From an uncultured Collinsella sp. (GTDB taxonomy: Bacteria; Actinomycetota; Coriobacteriia; Coriobacteriales; Coriobacteriaceae), in assembly GCA_900541245.1 (NCBI GenBank), contig UQIS01000023.1, forward strand, positions 1 through 40,818: a stretch of DNA of 40,818 bases, read 5' to 3'. Made by a program: the position numbers and the translations under genes. The notes beneath the pieces were generated by a model that made no database searches, was not told the origin of the DNA, and worked only from the letters and a program-made list of their open reading frames with translations. Of the stretch, positions 1 through 9,111 are shown in pieces. How positions within the stretch are numbered: position 1 is the first letter of the stretch; each line of letters opens with the position of its first letter.

Positions 1-23
1 TTGTCGCGAGTTCCGCACGCAAA

Positions 24-46
24 GGAAAGCACTTAATGTGCTTTCC
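24..46. terminator. terminator-like hairpin at the left edge
   Basis: GGAAAGCAC at 24-32 pairs perfectly with GTGCTTTCC at 38-46 around a 5-nt loop. The downstream tail is only weakly T-rich, so this may be a terminator of a gene left of the window or simply a small palindrome. A reading frame entering from base 1 stops at 34-36 inside it, but is too short to call. Confidence 0.4.
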
Positions 47-141
47 GTCTTGCGCAGGACTGTAGAGCAGCAAACTTAACCCCCGCCCTCAGCCCCGGAG
101 ACCCTCCCGGATGGCCCCGAAAAATTTTTTCAAAAAAGTTG

Positions 142-171
142 TTGCGCGCCGGACAGACTTCTGTGTATACT
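142..171 (+). promoter_or_regulatory. promoter of the tRNA-Asp gene
   Basis: A -10 box TATACT lies at 166-171 and a weak -35 box TTGCGC at 142-147, 18 bp apart. The tRNA starts about 47 bp downstream. No gene lies between. Confidence 0.5.
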
Positions 172-217
172 AATCCCCGCAGCGCACGCGAGCGGAAACA
201 AACGCGAACGTCTGCCT

Positions 218-295
<78 letters not shown>

Positions 296-303
296 ACGCA
301 ATT

Positions 304-332
304 AAAGCCACGTCTTCGGACGTGGCTTTTTG
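304..332 (+). terminator. intrinsic terminator of the tRNA-Asp gene
   Basis: The stem AAAGCCACGTC (304-314) / GACGTGGCTTT (319-329) has a TTCG tetraloop and runs into a T tract. It is a textbook factor-independent terminator 9 bp after the tRNA CCA. Confidence 0.9.
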
Positions 333-654
333 CGTTTGATGCACTTTGTTTCGATAGAACGATCGCCCTGGTGCATCTTCGCCCAGAATCCCCGCGCCTT
401 CGGGAACGCAAGTAAAATCTAATAAGTATATCTGTCTGAACAACAGCTTTGTTGCGCAACACCTGTTCTACGAGGCAGGGGGTTAGGTTATACTAAATTG
501 CACTGTGCGCCGCATCTGATGCATTTCGCTCCAAGCGCGGCACTCAGTGGATATCCGATTTACCATTTGGATATCCTGGCGGTCATTTAGCGTCTCGACA
601 CAAGCTCGGCCCCGGAGCTCGTTCGAGCTGTTCGTATTCCTTGAAAGGGGAAAA
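333..654. other. gene-free stretch before the Rrf2 regulator
   Basis: No convincing coding sequence is seen here; open frames on both strands lack start signals and overlap the tRNA or the regulator. A TATACT hexamer at 489-494 could be the -10 box of the downstream regulator, but no good -35 box is seen at normal spacing. The 160-bp leader that this would imply might hold an autoregulatory site. Confidence 0.4.
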
Positions 655-1140
655 ATGGACATATCGAGGAAGACTGATTACGCCCTTCGTATGCTGGCGA
701 TGCTTGCTGAGGATCCGGAGCGTTTGCTTTCTGTTCGCACCGCTGCCGAAGAGGTCAATGTCCCGTATTCGTTTGCCCGTTCGATTCAGCATGGTTTGGT
801 CCAGGCCGGTATTGTGGAGAGCCTGCGTGGCGTCCACGGTGGCATGCGTCTCAAGGTCAGTCCGGACGACGTCACTATCCGCCAGGTCGTCGAGGCCGTT
901 CAGGGCCCTATGGTTATGAACGACTGCACCGCCCCCGATGGTGACTGTGCGCGCATGGGCGCGTGCTGCTATCATCCCCTGTGGGCCGGAGCCCAGGCGT
1001 TGATGCGCGACTACCTCGATTCCGTTTCGCTCGGCGATATCGTCGCCCATCGCCAGTTTCCGGCTGTCGATCCCAAGTTCGCCGATCGCGATGCGTTTCC
1101 CGAGTACGCTGCCTGCGCGTACGCTTGCCGGGAGGAATAG
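655..1140 (+). CDS. Rrf2 family transcriptional regulator
   Basis: A 161-residue regulator of the Rrf2 family (IscR, NsrR, RirA, CymR). The N-terminus (MDISRKTDYALRML) is the usual first helix. A winged helix with SIQHGLVQAGIVESLRG and the wing HGGMRL follows at roughly residues 25-65. Four cysteines cluster near residues 90-108 (NDC, GDC, ACC), the place where family members bind a [2Fe-2S] or [4Fe-4S] cluster, so redox, iron or NO sensing is likely but unproven. The start at 655 is chosen over an upstream one at 547 because GAAAGGGG sits 4 bp before it and the longer N-terminus is not family-like. The MutY-like gene follows after 21 bp, so the two probably share a transcript. Targets cannot be told from the sequence. 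Confidence 0.9.
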   Translation: MDISRKTDYALRMLAMLAEDPERLLSVRTAAEEVNVPYSFARSIQHGLVQAGIVESLRGVHGGMRLKVSPDDVTIRQVVEAVQGPMVMNDCTAPDGDCARMGACCYHPLWAGAQALMRDYLDSVSLGDIVAHRQFPAVDPKFADRDAFPEYAACAYACREE

Positions 1141-1161
1141 CGCCGCATAAGGAGTATAGCT

Positions 1162-2067
1162 ATGATTCAGGACCCCTTTCGTTCGATGATTCGTTCGGAA
1201 GGGGTCTTGCGTTATCGCGACCTTCCGTGGCGCCGAACGCGCGACCCGTATATCATCTGGCTCTCCGAGGTCATGCTGCAGCAGACGCAGGTGCCGCGCG
1301 TGGAGACGCGTATGCCGGCGTGGCTCGATCGCTTTCCGACTGTTCAGGCGCTCGCTCAGGCTGTCCCTTCCGATGTCTTGGATGCGTGGCAGGGGATGGG
1401 CTATAATCGCCGCGCCTTGGCGCTTCACAGGGCTGCACAGTGCGTTGTAGAGGACTGGGATGGGGAGTTTCCGCGCGAGACGCGTGACTTGGTCGCTCTG
1501 CCCGGCATTGGCCCGGCAACGGCGCAGGGCATCCGTTCGTTTGCATTCGATCTTCCGGGCGTGTATTTGGAGACCAATGTGCGCACGGTCTTTTTGCATC
1601 ATTTCTTTCCCGATGTGCCGGCCGTTCCCGATCGCGAACTGGTGCCGCTGATCCAAGCTGCCTGTCCGGCGGCCCCCGGTGCGGCGGCGGACGAGATCGC
1701 GCCCTTTGCCGCGCCTCAAGACGATGCCGACACGCCGCGCGCTTGGTATTACGCATTGCTGGATTACGGCGCGTATCTTAAAAAGACACTGCCCAATCCG
1801 TCCAGGCGGTCGGCGGGCTATAGTCGTCAGTCCAAGTTTGAGGGCTCGCGCCGCCAAAAGCGCGCGCATATCGTGCGTATGTTGTTGGCAGCGCGCGATG
1901 GGCAGCCGGCGGGGATTACGCTTGCTGATGCCGTGGTGGGCGTTAACGAGATGGAAGCGGCAGCCGGTCGCGGGCCGGTCGAGTGCGAGCTTGTTGCGGG
2001 CATTCTAGCTGACCTGGAGCGCGAGGGCTTTTGTCGAGCCGAGGACGATCGTTGGTTGAGTGTGTAG
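1162..2067 (+). CDS. MutY-like HhH-GPD DNA glycosylase without the Fe-S motif
   Basis: A 301-residue member of the HhH-GPD base-excision superfamily, resembling A/G-specific adenine glycosylases. The N-terminal signature SEVMLQQTQV is MutY-type and the helix-hairpin-helix is LPGIGPATAQGI. Two departures are visible. Where MutY has its catalytic Asp in a DGNVKR-like segment, this protein reads LETNVRTV, with Glu. The C-X6-C-X2-C-X5-C cluster ligands after the core are absent; the segment instead reads NPSRRSAGYSRQSKFEGS. This form is known to me from other Gram-positives, where it is annotated as a HhH-GPD or adenine glycosylase-like protein. No MutT-like C-terminal domain of normal length is seen. 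AAGGAG lies 7 bp before the ATG. Substrate preference is uncertain. Confidence 0.82.
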   Translation: MIQDPFRSMIRSEGVLRYRDLPWRRTRDPYIIWLSEVMLQQTQVPRVETRMPAWLDRFPTVQALAQAVPSDVLDAWQGMGYNRRALALHRAAQCVVEDWDGEFPRETRDLVALPGIGPATAQGIRSFAFDLPGVYLETNVRTVFLHHFFPDVPAVPDRELVPLIQAACPAAPGAAADEIAPFAAPQDDADTPRAWYYALLDYGAYLKKTLPNPSRRSAGYSRQSKFEGSRRQKRAHIVRMLLAARDGQPAGITLADAVVGVNEMEAAAGRGPVECELVAGILADLEREGFCRAEDDRWLSV

Positions 2068-2181
2068 CCCGCTCAAATCTGAAGAACGGGATTGTAAGGT
2101 TTAAATTCGCGGCTTGAGGGCATCCTAAAGACAAGGTCGCTCAAAGCTTATGGGCGGCACGTGTTGAAGGGAAGTACACCT

Positions 2182-2721
2182 ATGGATTTTGAGAACTCTC
2201 AGACCAAGAAGAACCTCGAGACTGCTTTTGCCGGTGAGTCCCAGGCACACACCAAGTATCGCTACTATGCATCCAAGGCCAAAAAGGACGGCTACGTTCA
2301 GATCTCGAATATCTTTGCCGAGACGGCGGGCAACGAGTCCGAGCACGCCAAGCTGTGGTTTAAGTATCTGCACGACGGCGCCGTTCCGGGCACTCTGGAC
2401 AACCTGCGTGACGCCGCCGCGGGCGAGAACTACGAGTGGACCACGATGTACGACGAGTTCGCCAAGACCGCCGAGGAGGAGGGCTTTGCCGAGATCGCCG
2501 AGAAGTTCCGTGGCGTCGCCGCCGTCGAGAAGGCCCACGAGGAGCGCTACAACAAACTCGTCGAGCGCATCGAGTCGGGCGAGGTGTTTGAGCGTGAGGG
2601 CGTGAAGGTGTGGAAGTGCCTGAACTGCGGGCACCTGCACGTTGGTGCCGAGGCGCCTGAGGTGTGCCCGGTGTGTAACCACCCGAAGGCGTACTTTGAG
2701 GAGCAGGTGGTGAACTACTAG
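2182..2721 (+). CDS. rbr: rubrerythrin
   Basis: A 179-residue rubrerythrin, a cytosolic non-haem di-iron peroxidase that reduces hydrogen peroxide in anaerobes. The ferritin-like four-helix domain fills residues 1-135, with di-iron ligand segments FAGESQAH, GNESEHAKLW and AVEKAHEERY. The C-terminal rubredoxin-like domain carries two CxxC pairs (KCLNCG and VCPVCN) for the electron-transfer iron. Length and domain order are typical. The start at 2182 is set by AAGGGA 9 bp upstream. It appears to be transcribed alone and is followed by the long hairpin at 2743. An oxidative-stress role fits a strict anaerobe. Confidence 0.95.
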   Translation: MDFENSQTKKNLETAFAGESQAHTKYRYYASKAKKDGYVQISNIFAETAGNESEHAKLWFKYLHDGAVPGTLDNLRDAAAGENYEWTTMYDEFAKTAEEEGFAEIAEKFRGVAAVEKAHEERYNKLVERIESGEVFEREGVKVWKCLNCGHLHVGAEAPEVCPVCNHPKAYFEEQVVNY

Positions 2722-2742
2722 CGCGTGGCGCTAGCGTGAGCT

Positions 2743-2828
2743 GGGCCGGGAGGGCCGGACTACCTTCCCTCCTCGCTCACGGCTTCGCAGGGTCGCGTTG
2801 AGGGAAGGTAGTCCGGCCCTCCCGGCCC
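2743..2828. repeat. long perfect hairpin, intergenic module copy 1
   Basis: A perfect 29-bp inverted repeat (2743-2771 with 2800-2828) encloses a 28-nt loop. The 26-nt stretch 2772-2797 in and at the edge of the loop is identical to 3673-3698 in the second module, although the two stems have unrelated sequences. A related downstream tail (GTCGTCGCGTGCTCG and a terminator) follows in both copies. Confidence 0.9.
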
Positions 2829-2878
2829 GCTTTGGGTCGTCGCGTGCTCGCTACAGAAAAGCTGATAAAAAAGTTTGT

Positions 2879-2907
2879 GTGCCGCCCCTTATGGGGCGGC
2901 ACGTTTT
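2879..2907 (+). terminator. intrinsic terminator (rubrerythrin transcript, module copy 1)
   Basis: GTGCCGCCCC at 2879-2888 pairs with GGGGCGGCAC at 2893-2902 around a TTAT loop, followed by GTTTTTG. It is duplicated almost exactly at 3779-3802. Confidence 0.9.
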
Positions 2908-2993
2908 TGTGGGGGCCGGTTGGGGCGGTGACGTTGCTTAGAGGGTACACTGGGTAGCGTTGGCTATTCGTTTCCTCTTGTGAGGTGTTGGTT

Positions 2994-3626
2994 ATGGGTA
3001 AGAAGTCTCGGGCTCGGGTTGCTGCGGCGGGGACTCGCAAGGATCCTGGTCGTCGGGTTGCCGAGGGTAAAAAGGCCGATCGTGCTGAGAAGGACAAGAA
3101 AGTCGGCGTGCATGCTCATCCTGAGTGGGCGCCCCATTTGAATTCGGCTAGTGAGGATTTGACTGCTAAGTTGTTTACTCTGGTCGAGGTTATCTTGGGC
3201 GTGGTGCCCGTGGTGGTCATTGGCCTGTTCCTGGCCTCTAAGGATGCCACGAGCGTGGATAAGCTCACCGATGTCTTTTCTCAGGACCCCTCGATGGTGG
3301 TTACGTTTATCTCTGCGTGCCTGCAGCCGTTTGTGGCGTACATGTTGTACATGATTTATCGCAAATACTGCGAGGGCGACGCTGGTTTTGCCGCCGGCAA
3401 CCTGATCGGTCTTTTGTGCTCCGAGATCCTACTGCTCAATATCCCAGGCGTCATCGGTATGGGCATCTTGCTGTGGCGTGTTTGGCGCAACGTCGCCCCG
3501 CACTTTGAGAGCTGGTTGTTTGAGCGTCGTGCAATGGGCGTGCTGGCAGACATTGCGGGCTCGCTCGTGATTTTAACCTTGGCGTTTATGTGCGCCACCG
3601 CCGCCCGCGGTCTCGCGGGCATGTAG
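2994..3626 (+). CDS. hypothetical polytopic membrane protein
   Basis: A 210-residue protein that I do not assign to a family. The first 45 residues are very basic and lysine/arginine rich (MGKKSRARV, GKKADRAEKDKK), so they should stay cytoplasmic. Hydrophobic stretches follow at about residues 62-80 (LVEVILGVVPVVVIGLFLA), 100-120, 135-158 and 180-205, suggesting four membrane helices. The ATG at 2994 is chosen because GAGGT lies 7 bp upstream; a GTG at 2985 would overlap that site. The gene stands alone between two copies of the same hairpin/terminator module (2743-2907 and 3644-3806), which suggests it could be duplicated or lost by recombination between them. No function is claimed. Confidence 0.8.
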   Translation: MGKKSRARVAAAGTRKDPGRRVAEGKKADRAEKDKKVGVHAHPEWAPHLNSASEDLTAKLFTLVEVILGVVPVVVIGLFLASKDATSVDKLTDVFSQDPSMVVTFISACLQPFVAYMLYMIYRKYCEGDAGFAAGNLIGLLCSEILLLNIPGVIGMGILLWRVWRNVAPHFESWLFERRAMGVLADIAGSLVILTLAFMCATAARGLAGM

Positions 3627-3643
3627 TCTGTCCTCACCGACCA

Positions 3644-3729
3644 CGGAGCGCAGGGCGGGGAAACCTTTCCCTCTCGCTCACGGCTTCGCAGGGTCGCGCG
3701 AAGCAAAGGTTTCCCCGCCCTGCGCTCCG
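3644..3729. repeat. long perfect hairpin, intergenic module copy 2
   Basis: A perfect 25-bp inverted repeat (3644-3668 with 3705-3729) encloses a loop that contains the same 26 nt as copy 1. The stem sequence is different from copy 1. After the module, the rest of the gap up to 4061 shows no convincing gene: a 73-codon frame at 3810-4031 has neither a good start signal nor family-like composition. Confidence 0.9.
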
Positions 3730-3778
3730 GCGTTGAGTCGTCGCGTGCTCGTTACAGAAAAGCAGATAAGAAGTTTGC

Positions 3779-3806
3779 GTGCCGTCCCTTATGGGGCGGC
3801 ACGTTT
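3779..3806 (+). terminator. intrinsic terminator (module copy 2)
   Basis: GTGCCGTCCC at 3779-3788 pairs with GGGGCGGCAC at 3793-3802 (one G.U) around TTAT, followed by GTTTTG. It ends the transcript of the membrane protein gene at 2994. Confidence 0.88.
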
Positions 3807-4061
3807 TGTTTGGGGGTCCCGGTCTCCACAATTTTCGTCAAGCTTTTGGTTAGATTTTGGTCAGTTGGCGTAAGGGTGGAAGGCCAAAAGATTGCTGGCG
3901 AAAAAAGCTCAGAGAAAGTGCTGGTAGGGGAGTTGTTGAGCTTTTCGACAGCTTTTGAGCAAAAGAAACTTTGTGGCTATTGCCGGCGATTGCGTTGTCG
4001 CGGTCATGGCGGTGCGGGATGCTGGTCGTAAGCGTCGAATGCTCCGATTTTGGAGGCCAGC

Positions 4062-4496
4062 ATGGATCTGTTTCTTGAGACTCCGCAGCAACAAGCCGAG
4101 CGCATGCTGCGTCAGCAGCAACGACTCATGGAGATGCAAATGCAAGGGGCGGCAGTCCAGCCCTTTGCGCAGAATGTCGTGCCCGCTGCTGTACCCGCAG
4201 CTGTGCCCGGGTGCGAATCGGCACCAGAGGCCTATTCCGTACAGCAAGATTCATATGCGCAGGAGCTCGCGTTCGACAAGCGTCGTGCGCGTCGTCGCCG
4301 CGTGGGCCAGCGCCTGCGCACCTTGGCGATGATCGTGCTCATCCCGCTGGGGCTTGCAGTCATCTTTCTGGCGTCGTATGCGCTCACCTGCATTCTTAAC
4401 GGTGCTTCGCCCAGCGAAGTGCTCCAACATCTGTCAGCCCTCGGCCAGCGCCTAGGCGATGTCATGACAACCATCCAGGTCGGTTGGGAAGGCTGA
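4062..4496 (+). CDS. hypothetical single-span membrane protein
   Basis: A 144-residue protein of unknown family. The N-terminal 80 residues are rich in Gln, Met, Ala and Pro (PQQQAERMLRQQQRLMEMQM), and probably form a helical or disordered cytoplasmic segment. A basic patch (DKRRARRRRVGQRLR) precedes one strong membrane helix around residues 92-112 (MIVLIPLGLAVIFLASYAL), giving an N-in orientation by the positive-inside rule. A short C-terminal tail follows. TGGAGG lies 5 bp before the ATG. It is monocistronic, with a 12-bp hairpin shortly after the stop. Confidence 0.7.
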   Translation: MDLFLETPQQQAERMLRQQQRLMEMQMQGAAVQPFAQNVVPAAVPAAVPGCESAPEAYSVQQDSYAQELAFDKRRARRRRVGQRLRTLAMIVLIPLGLAVIFLASYALTCILNGASPSEVLQHLSALGQRLGDVMTTIQVGWEG

Positions 4497-4520
4497 CGTT
4501 TGCCACCATTGGTCTTCTTG

Positions 4521-4562
4521 GATGCAAGGATTATCGCCACGAGTGGAATCCTTGCATCTTAC
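4521..4562 (+). terminator. terminator-like hairpin
   Basis: GATGCAAGGATT (4521-4532) pairs perfectly with AATCCTTGCATC (4547-4558) around a 14-nt loop. The tail is short (TTAC), so termination strength is uncertain. It lies 24 bp after the stop of the 4062 gene. Confidence 0.6.
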
Positions 4563-4586
4563 GGGCCCTATCGTGCGACTGAATAG

Positions 4587-4607
4587 TATTATTGTAGATG
4601 AATAATA
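4587..4607. promoter_or_regulatory. AT-rich palindrome, candidate operator of the NTase/HTH module
   Basis: TATTATT (4587-4593) and AATAATA (4601-4607) form a perfect 7-bp inverted repeat with a 7-bp centre, only 12 bp before the start codon at 4620. Autoregulation by the HTH protein encoded downstream is the natural guess. Confidence 0.45.
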
Positions 4608-4619
4608 ATAGGATTTGAT

Positions 4620-5150
4620 ATGTATAAGCAGGATTTAGAGCAGACTCTGTTGGGCATTGACGAAGAGGCAGAGCTGGAAATAGGTCCAAGAGACGACAGG
4701 CCGAGCGTTGTATTGGTGGGAGGAAGCGCCTTCATGCTAAACGATGTGACGAATCGTTCGGTTACACATGACATTGATGTGTTTGAGGCAGACAGGTGCC
4801 TCCGCGAGATCATAGCTCGATACCCCGAGGTGAATGGTATGGCGGTGGCATATTGTAATCAGATGCCGTTCAATTACGAAGATCGTTTGATTCCCTTGGA
4901 TATTGGGGCGCGCTTTATCAGGTACTTTACGCCATCCTTGGAGGACCTGGCGGTAATGAAGCTCTATGCCTACCGTCCGAACGACATCATCGATCTTCAT
5001 AGTCAGGCATTCGTCGACCGACTTGATTGGGGGCTGCTCGAACGGCTTATATTCGACGAGGGAGAAGCACTGGCGTCGTCGCCTTCGGAGCGAGGCTATC
5101 AAGAGATGGTCTGTGCATACGGGCAATACAAAAAGGAGGTGCTCGGTTGA
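4620..5150 (+). CDS. nucleotidyltransferase fold protein (DUF6036/AbiEii-like), candidate toxin
   Basis: A 176-residue protein of the DNA-polymerase-beta-like nucleotidyltransferase superfamily. The diagnostic motif is present: VGGSAFML at about residues 33-40, followed by VTHDIDVF with the metal-binding pair D51 and D53. The later segment SLEDLAVMKLYAYRPNDIIDL matches the DxxxKxxA...R..DxxDL helix seen in AbiEii and DUF6036 proteins. Such enzymes act as toxins by adding nucleotides to tRNA or other targets in several type II/IV modules. AGGA lies 6 bp before the ATG. The stop overlaps the start of the HTH gene (TTGA), so the two are translationally coupled. Base composition is visibly more AT-rich than the flanking genes, hinting at transfer. 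The toxin role is inferred. Confidence 0.8.
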   Translation: MYKQDLEQTLLGIDEEAELEIGPRDDRPSVVLVGGSAFMLNDVTNRSVTHDIDVFEADRCLREIIARYPEVNGMAVAYCNQMPFNYEDRLIPLDIGARFIRYFTPSLEDLAVMKLYAYRPNDIIDLHSQAFVDRLDWGLLERLIFDEGEALASSPSERGYQEMVCAYGQYKKEVLG

Positions 5151-5710
5151 ATCTGACCTTTGAGGGATTCTTAAAAGGCTATTGCCGAGAGCTATCCGGA
5201 CAGCAGTCGCTGAGTTTTAGAAAATTGGTTGAGCAGGCGACGACGGATGCGCCGCGCGTGGCGGAGCCTCTGTTTTTGCTCGCTTTGGCGCAAGGAAAAG
5301 CCGAATACGTTCTGGGCTTATCCGAGGGCTCGTGGATGGAACAGGACTACCGAGACGTTTTATCCTTGTACGGCCAAGCGGGTAGCATGGCGTCTCTATG
5401 CGCCAAAAGTGAGCTCCCTAATCGTTATGCCAACGTTTGGCGTGCGTATAGAGCGGTGAAGGAAAAGCCGGCGGCCGATAGAAGGGTGAACGCCCTGATG
5501 AGAAAGAAAACGCTGGAAGCATTGGAGGAATCGGGTGTAACGCGCTATGGCCTCTGCCGTGCTCTGCGCCTGAATAAAGGAAACGTATACGCATACTTGG
5601 CCGGCGATGACTCAAAGGTGAGCAGGAAAACGGCGCGCCGCATTATGGAATATGCGGAGGAGAGGGGCGCCCAAGAAGGGGCCGGGCGCCCGGTGTGTGT
5701 GACGGGGTAA
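5147..5710 (+). CDS. helix-turn-helix protein, candidate antitoxin partner
   Basis: A 187-residue protein starting at TTG 5147, which overlaps the preceding stop by 3 bp (TTGA). A strong AAAGGAGGT site 7 bp upstream decides this start. Residues 1-110 are mostly helical and unassigned. Residues 120-170 contain a compact HTH (SGVTRYGLCRALRLNKGNVY, then SRKTARRIMEYAEE) like that of Cro/XRE-type regulators. Tight coupling to the nucleotidyltransferase and an AT-rich palindrome before the pair suggest a self-repressing antitoxin or regulator. I know similar HTH partners of DUF6036 proteins in other actinobacteria, but have no direct proof of function. Confidence 0.72.
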   Translation: MNLTFEGFLKGYCRELSGQQSLSFRKLVEQATTDAPRVAEPLFLLALAQGKAEYVLGLSEGSWMEQDYRDVLSLYGQAGSMASLCAKSELPNRYANVWRAYRAVKEKPAADRRVNALMRKKTLEALEESGVTRYGLCRALRLNKGNVYAYLAGDDSKVSRKTARRIMEYAEERGAQEGAGRPVCVTG

Positions 5711-5762
5711 GATTGATCGCGGTTTTTGATTGGTGCTCGATTGGGTTTGTTGGGCGGAGTTT

Positions 5763-7118
5763 ATGTCTGCTATTGATATTGTGCTTGTTGTGATCGCCTT
5801 GGTGGCGGTGGGGGTTGCTGTGGCTTGCGCCCTCCAGCTCAAGAGCCTGCGCGCCGAGTTGCGGGAGCGTGGCGACAGTAGCGCGGAAACGCTGGCAGCA
5901 CTCGAACAGGCCAACAACGCGCTCGATGCCCTGAACGTCGCGCTGGCCGAAACTCGCCGCACGGCCAATGTCATCGCGCAGCAGCAGACGACCGATGCGG
6001 CCGTGGAGCAGCAACGTTACCTGACCATCGCACGCGAGTTTTCGCAAGCTGGTGACCGGATGGATGACCTGCGTCGCGAGACGGCCCAACAGCTCGGCGC
6101 CAACCGCGAGGGCATCGAGCATCGCCTGGACAAGGTGCGCGAGACGGTCGATGCCCAGCTGGGCGCCATCCGCAAGGACAACAACGTGCAACTCGATCAG
6201 ATGCGCGCGACGGTGGACGAGAAACTCTCCCGCACGCTCAACGACCGCCTGTCTGCATCGTTTAAGCAGGTGAGCGACCAGCTCGAGGCCGTGTACAAGG
6301 GTCTGGGCGACATGCAGTCCATCGCCACCGGCGTGGGCGACCTTAAGCGCGTGCTGGGCAACGTGAAGGCGCGTGGCATTTTGGGCGAGGTACAGCTGGG
6401 TGCAATTCTGGCGGACATCCTTACACCCGACCAGTATCTGGAAAACGTCGCCACCAAGCCCGGCGCCTCGGAGCGCGTTGAGTTTGCCGTCAAGCTGCCG
6501 GTGGACGAGGGCGACCCCGTGCTGCTGCCGATTGACTCCAAGTTTCCGGGCGACGCGTACGAGCACTTGCTCGACGCGCAGGAGTCGGGCGACGCTGAGG
6601 CCGTCGCCGCAGCGCGTAAGACGCTCGACACCATGGTTAAGCGCGAGGCTAAGGACATCTGCGAAAAGTACCTGAGTGTGCCGGCAACGACCAACTTTGG
6701 CATCATGTTCGTGCCGTTTGAAGGACTGTACGCCGAGGTCGTCAGCCGCTCCGGGCTTATCGAGACCCTGGGCCGCGACTATCACGTCAACGTTGCCGGC
6801 CCTAGCACCATGGCGGCCATTCTCAACAGCCTGCAGATGAGTTACCAAACGTTTAAGCTGCAAAAACGCACCGATGACGTGCTGCGCGTGCTCTCCGCTG
6901 TCAAGGCCGAGCTGCCGCGCTATCAAAAGGCGCTGCGCCGCGCCCAGCAGCAGATCGAGACCGCGGGCAAAACGGTCGAGGGTATCATCACCACGCGCAC
7001 CAACGTTATGGAGCGCAAGCTCAGGGACATCGACGCGCTGGAAGACGCCGACCAAGCCGATGAGATCTTGGGACTCACGCCTGCGGGCCTTCCCACAGAC
7101 CAAGAAGACGAGGACTAA
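5763..7118 (+). CDS. rmuC: DNA recombination protein RmuC
   Basis: A 451-residue RmuC homologue, thought to limit recombination at inverted repeats and DNA ends. An N-terminal membrane helix (IDIVLVVIALVAVGVAVACA, residues 4-23) is followed by a long coiled coil to about residue 180. The conserved RmuC nuclease-like core at about 190-400 includes ARGILGEVQLGAIL, LPIDSKFPGDAY and FVPFEGLYAEV. The ATG at 5763 is chosen by GGAG just upstream; an in-frame start at 5730 would put extra residues before the membrane helix. The C-terminus is acidic (TDQEDED). It is transcribed alone and ended by the hairpin at 7132. An RmuC in a genome full of long palindromes is suggestive but not evidence of a link. 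Confidence 0.95.
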   Translation: MSAIDIVLVVIALVAVGVAVACALQLKSLRAELRERGDSSAETLAALEQANNALDALNVALAETRRTANVIAQQQTTDAAVEQQRYLTIAREFSQAGDRMDDLRRETAQQLGANREGIEHRLDKVRETVDAQLGAIRKDNNVQLDQMRATVDEKLSRTLNDRLSASFKQVSDQLEAVYKGLGDMQSIATGVGDLKRVLGNVKARGILGEVQLGAILADILTPDQYLENVATKPGASERVEFAVKLPVDEGDPVLLPIDSKFPGDAYEHLLDAQESGDAEAVAAARKTLDTMVKREAKDICEKYLSVPATTNFGIMFVPFEGLYAEVVSRSGLIETLGRDYHVNVAGPSTMAAILNSLQMSYQTFKLQKRTDDVLRVLSAVKAELPRYQKALRRAQQQIETAGKTVEGIITTRTNVMERKLRDIDALEDADQADEILGLTPAGLPTDQEDED

Positions 7119-7131
7119 TTGCAACAAGACG

Positions 7132-7170
7132 GCGGGGCGCCGGCGTAAACGCGGGTGCCCCGCTGCTTTT
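7132..7170 (+). terminator. intrinsic terminator of rmuC
   Basis: GCGGGGCGCC (7132-7141) pairs with GGTGCCCCGC (7154-7163, one G.U) and is followed by TGCTTTTCG. It starts 14 bp after the rmuC stop. Confidence 0.8.
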
Positions 7171-7245
7171 CGCATCGCGCTTGCCTGAAGTGCGCTTCAA
7201 TGTGCAACAATGGCGTTTCGCCCTATCAGATGCGAAAGGAAGCCC

Positions 7246-9048
<1,803 letters not shown>

Positions 9049-9111
9049 GCGTCTCGGACGTGGGACAATTGTGCCCATAAGTTTATTGTGCCGTTGAGCC
9101 GAGGAGTCGTT

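Noticed and set aside
1..36. Possible 3' end of a gene entering from the left (stop at 34-36)
   Set aside because: Only 11 codons are visible, with no recognisable motif, and the stop lies inside a hairpin.
583..1869. 428-codon open frame on the minus strand opposite the Rrf2 and MutY-like genes
   Set aside because: It is antisense to two recognisable genes, has no ribosome binding site and shows Arg/His-rich composition typical of high-GC shadows. The same applies to 5643-7175, 10562-12625 and 26761-28839 on the minus strand and 36826-37842 on the plus strand.
3810..4031. 73-codon frame between the second hairpin module and the 4062 gene
   Set aside because: No ribosome binding site, no family resemblance and odd composition (Cys/Arg-rich end). 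The 4062 gene has its own signals.
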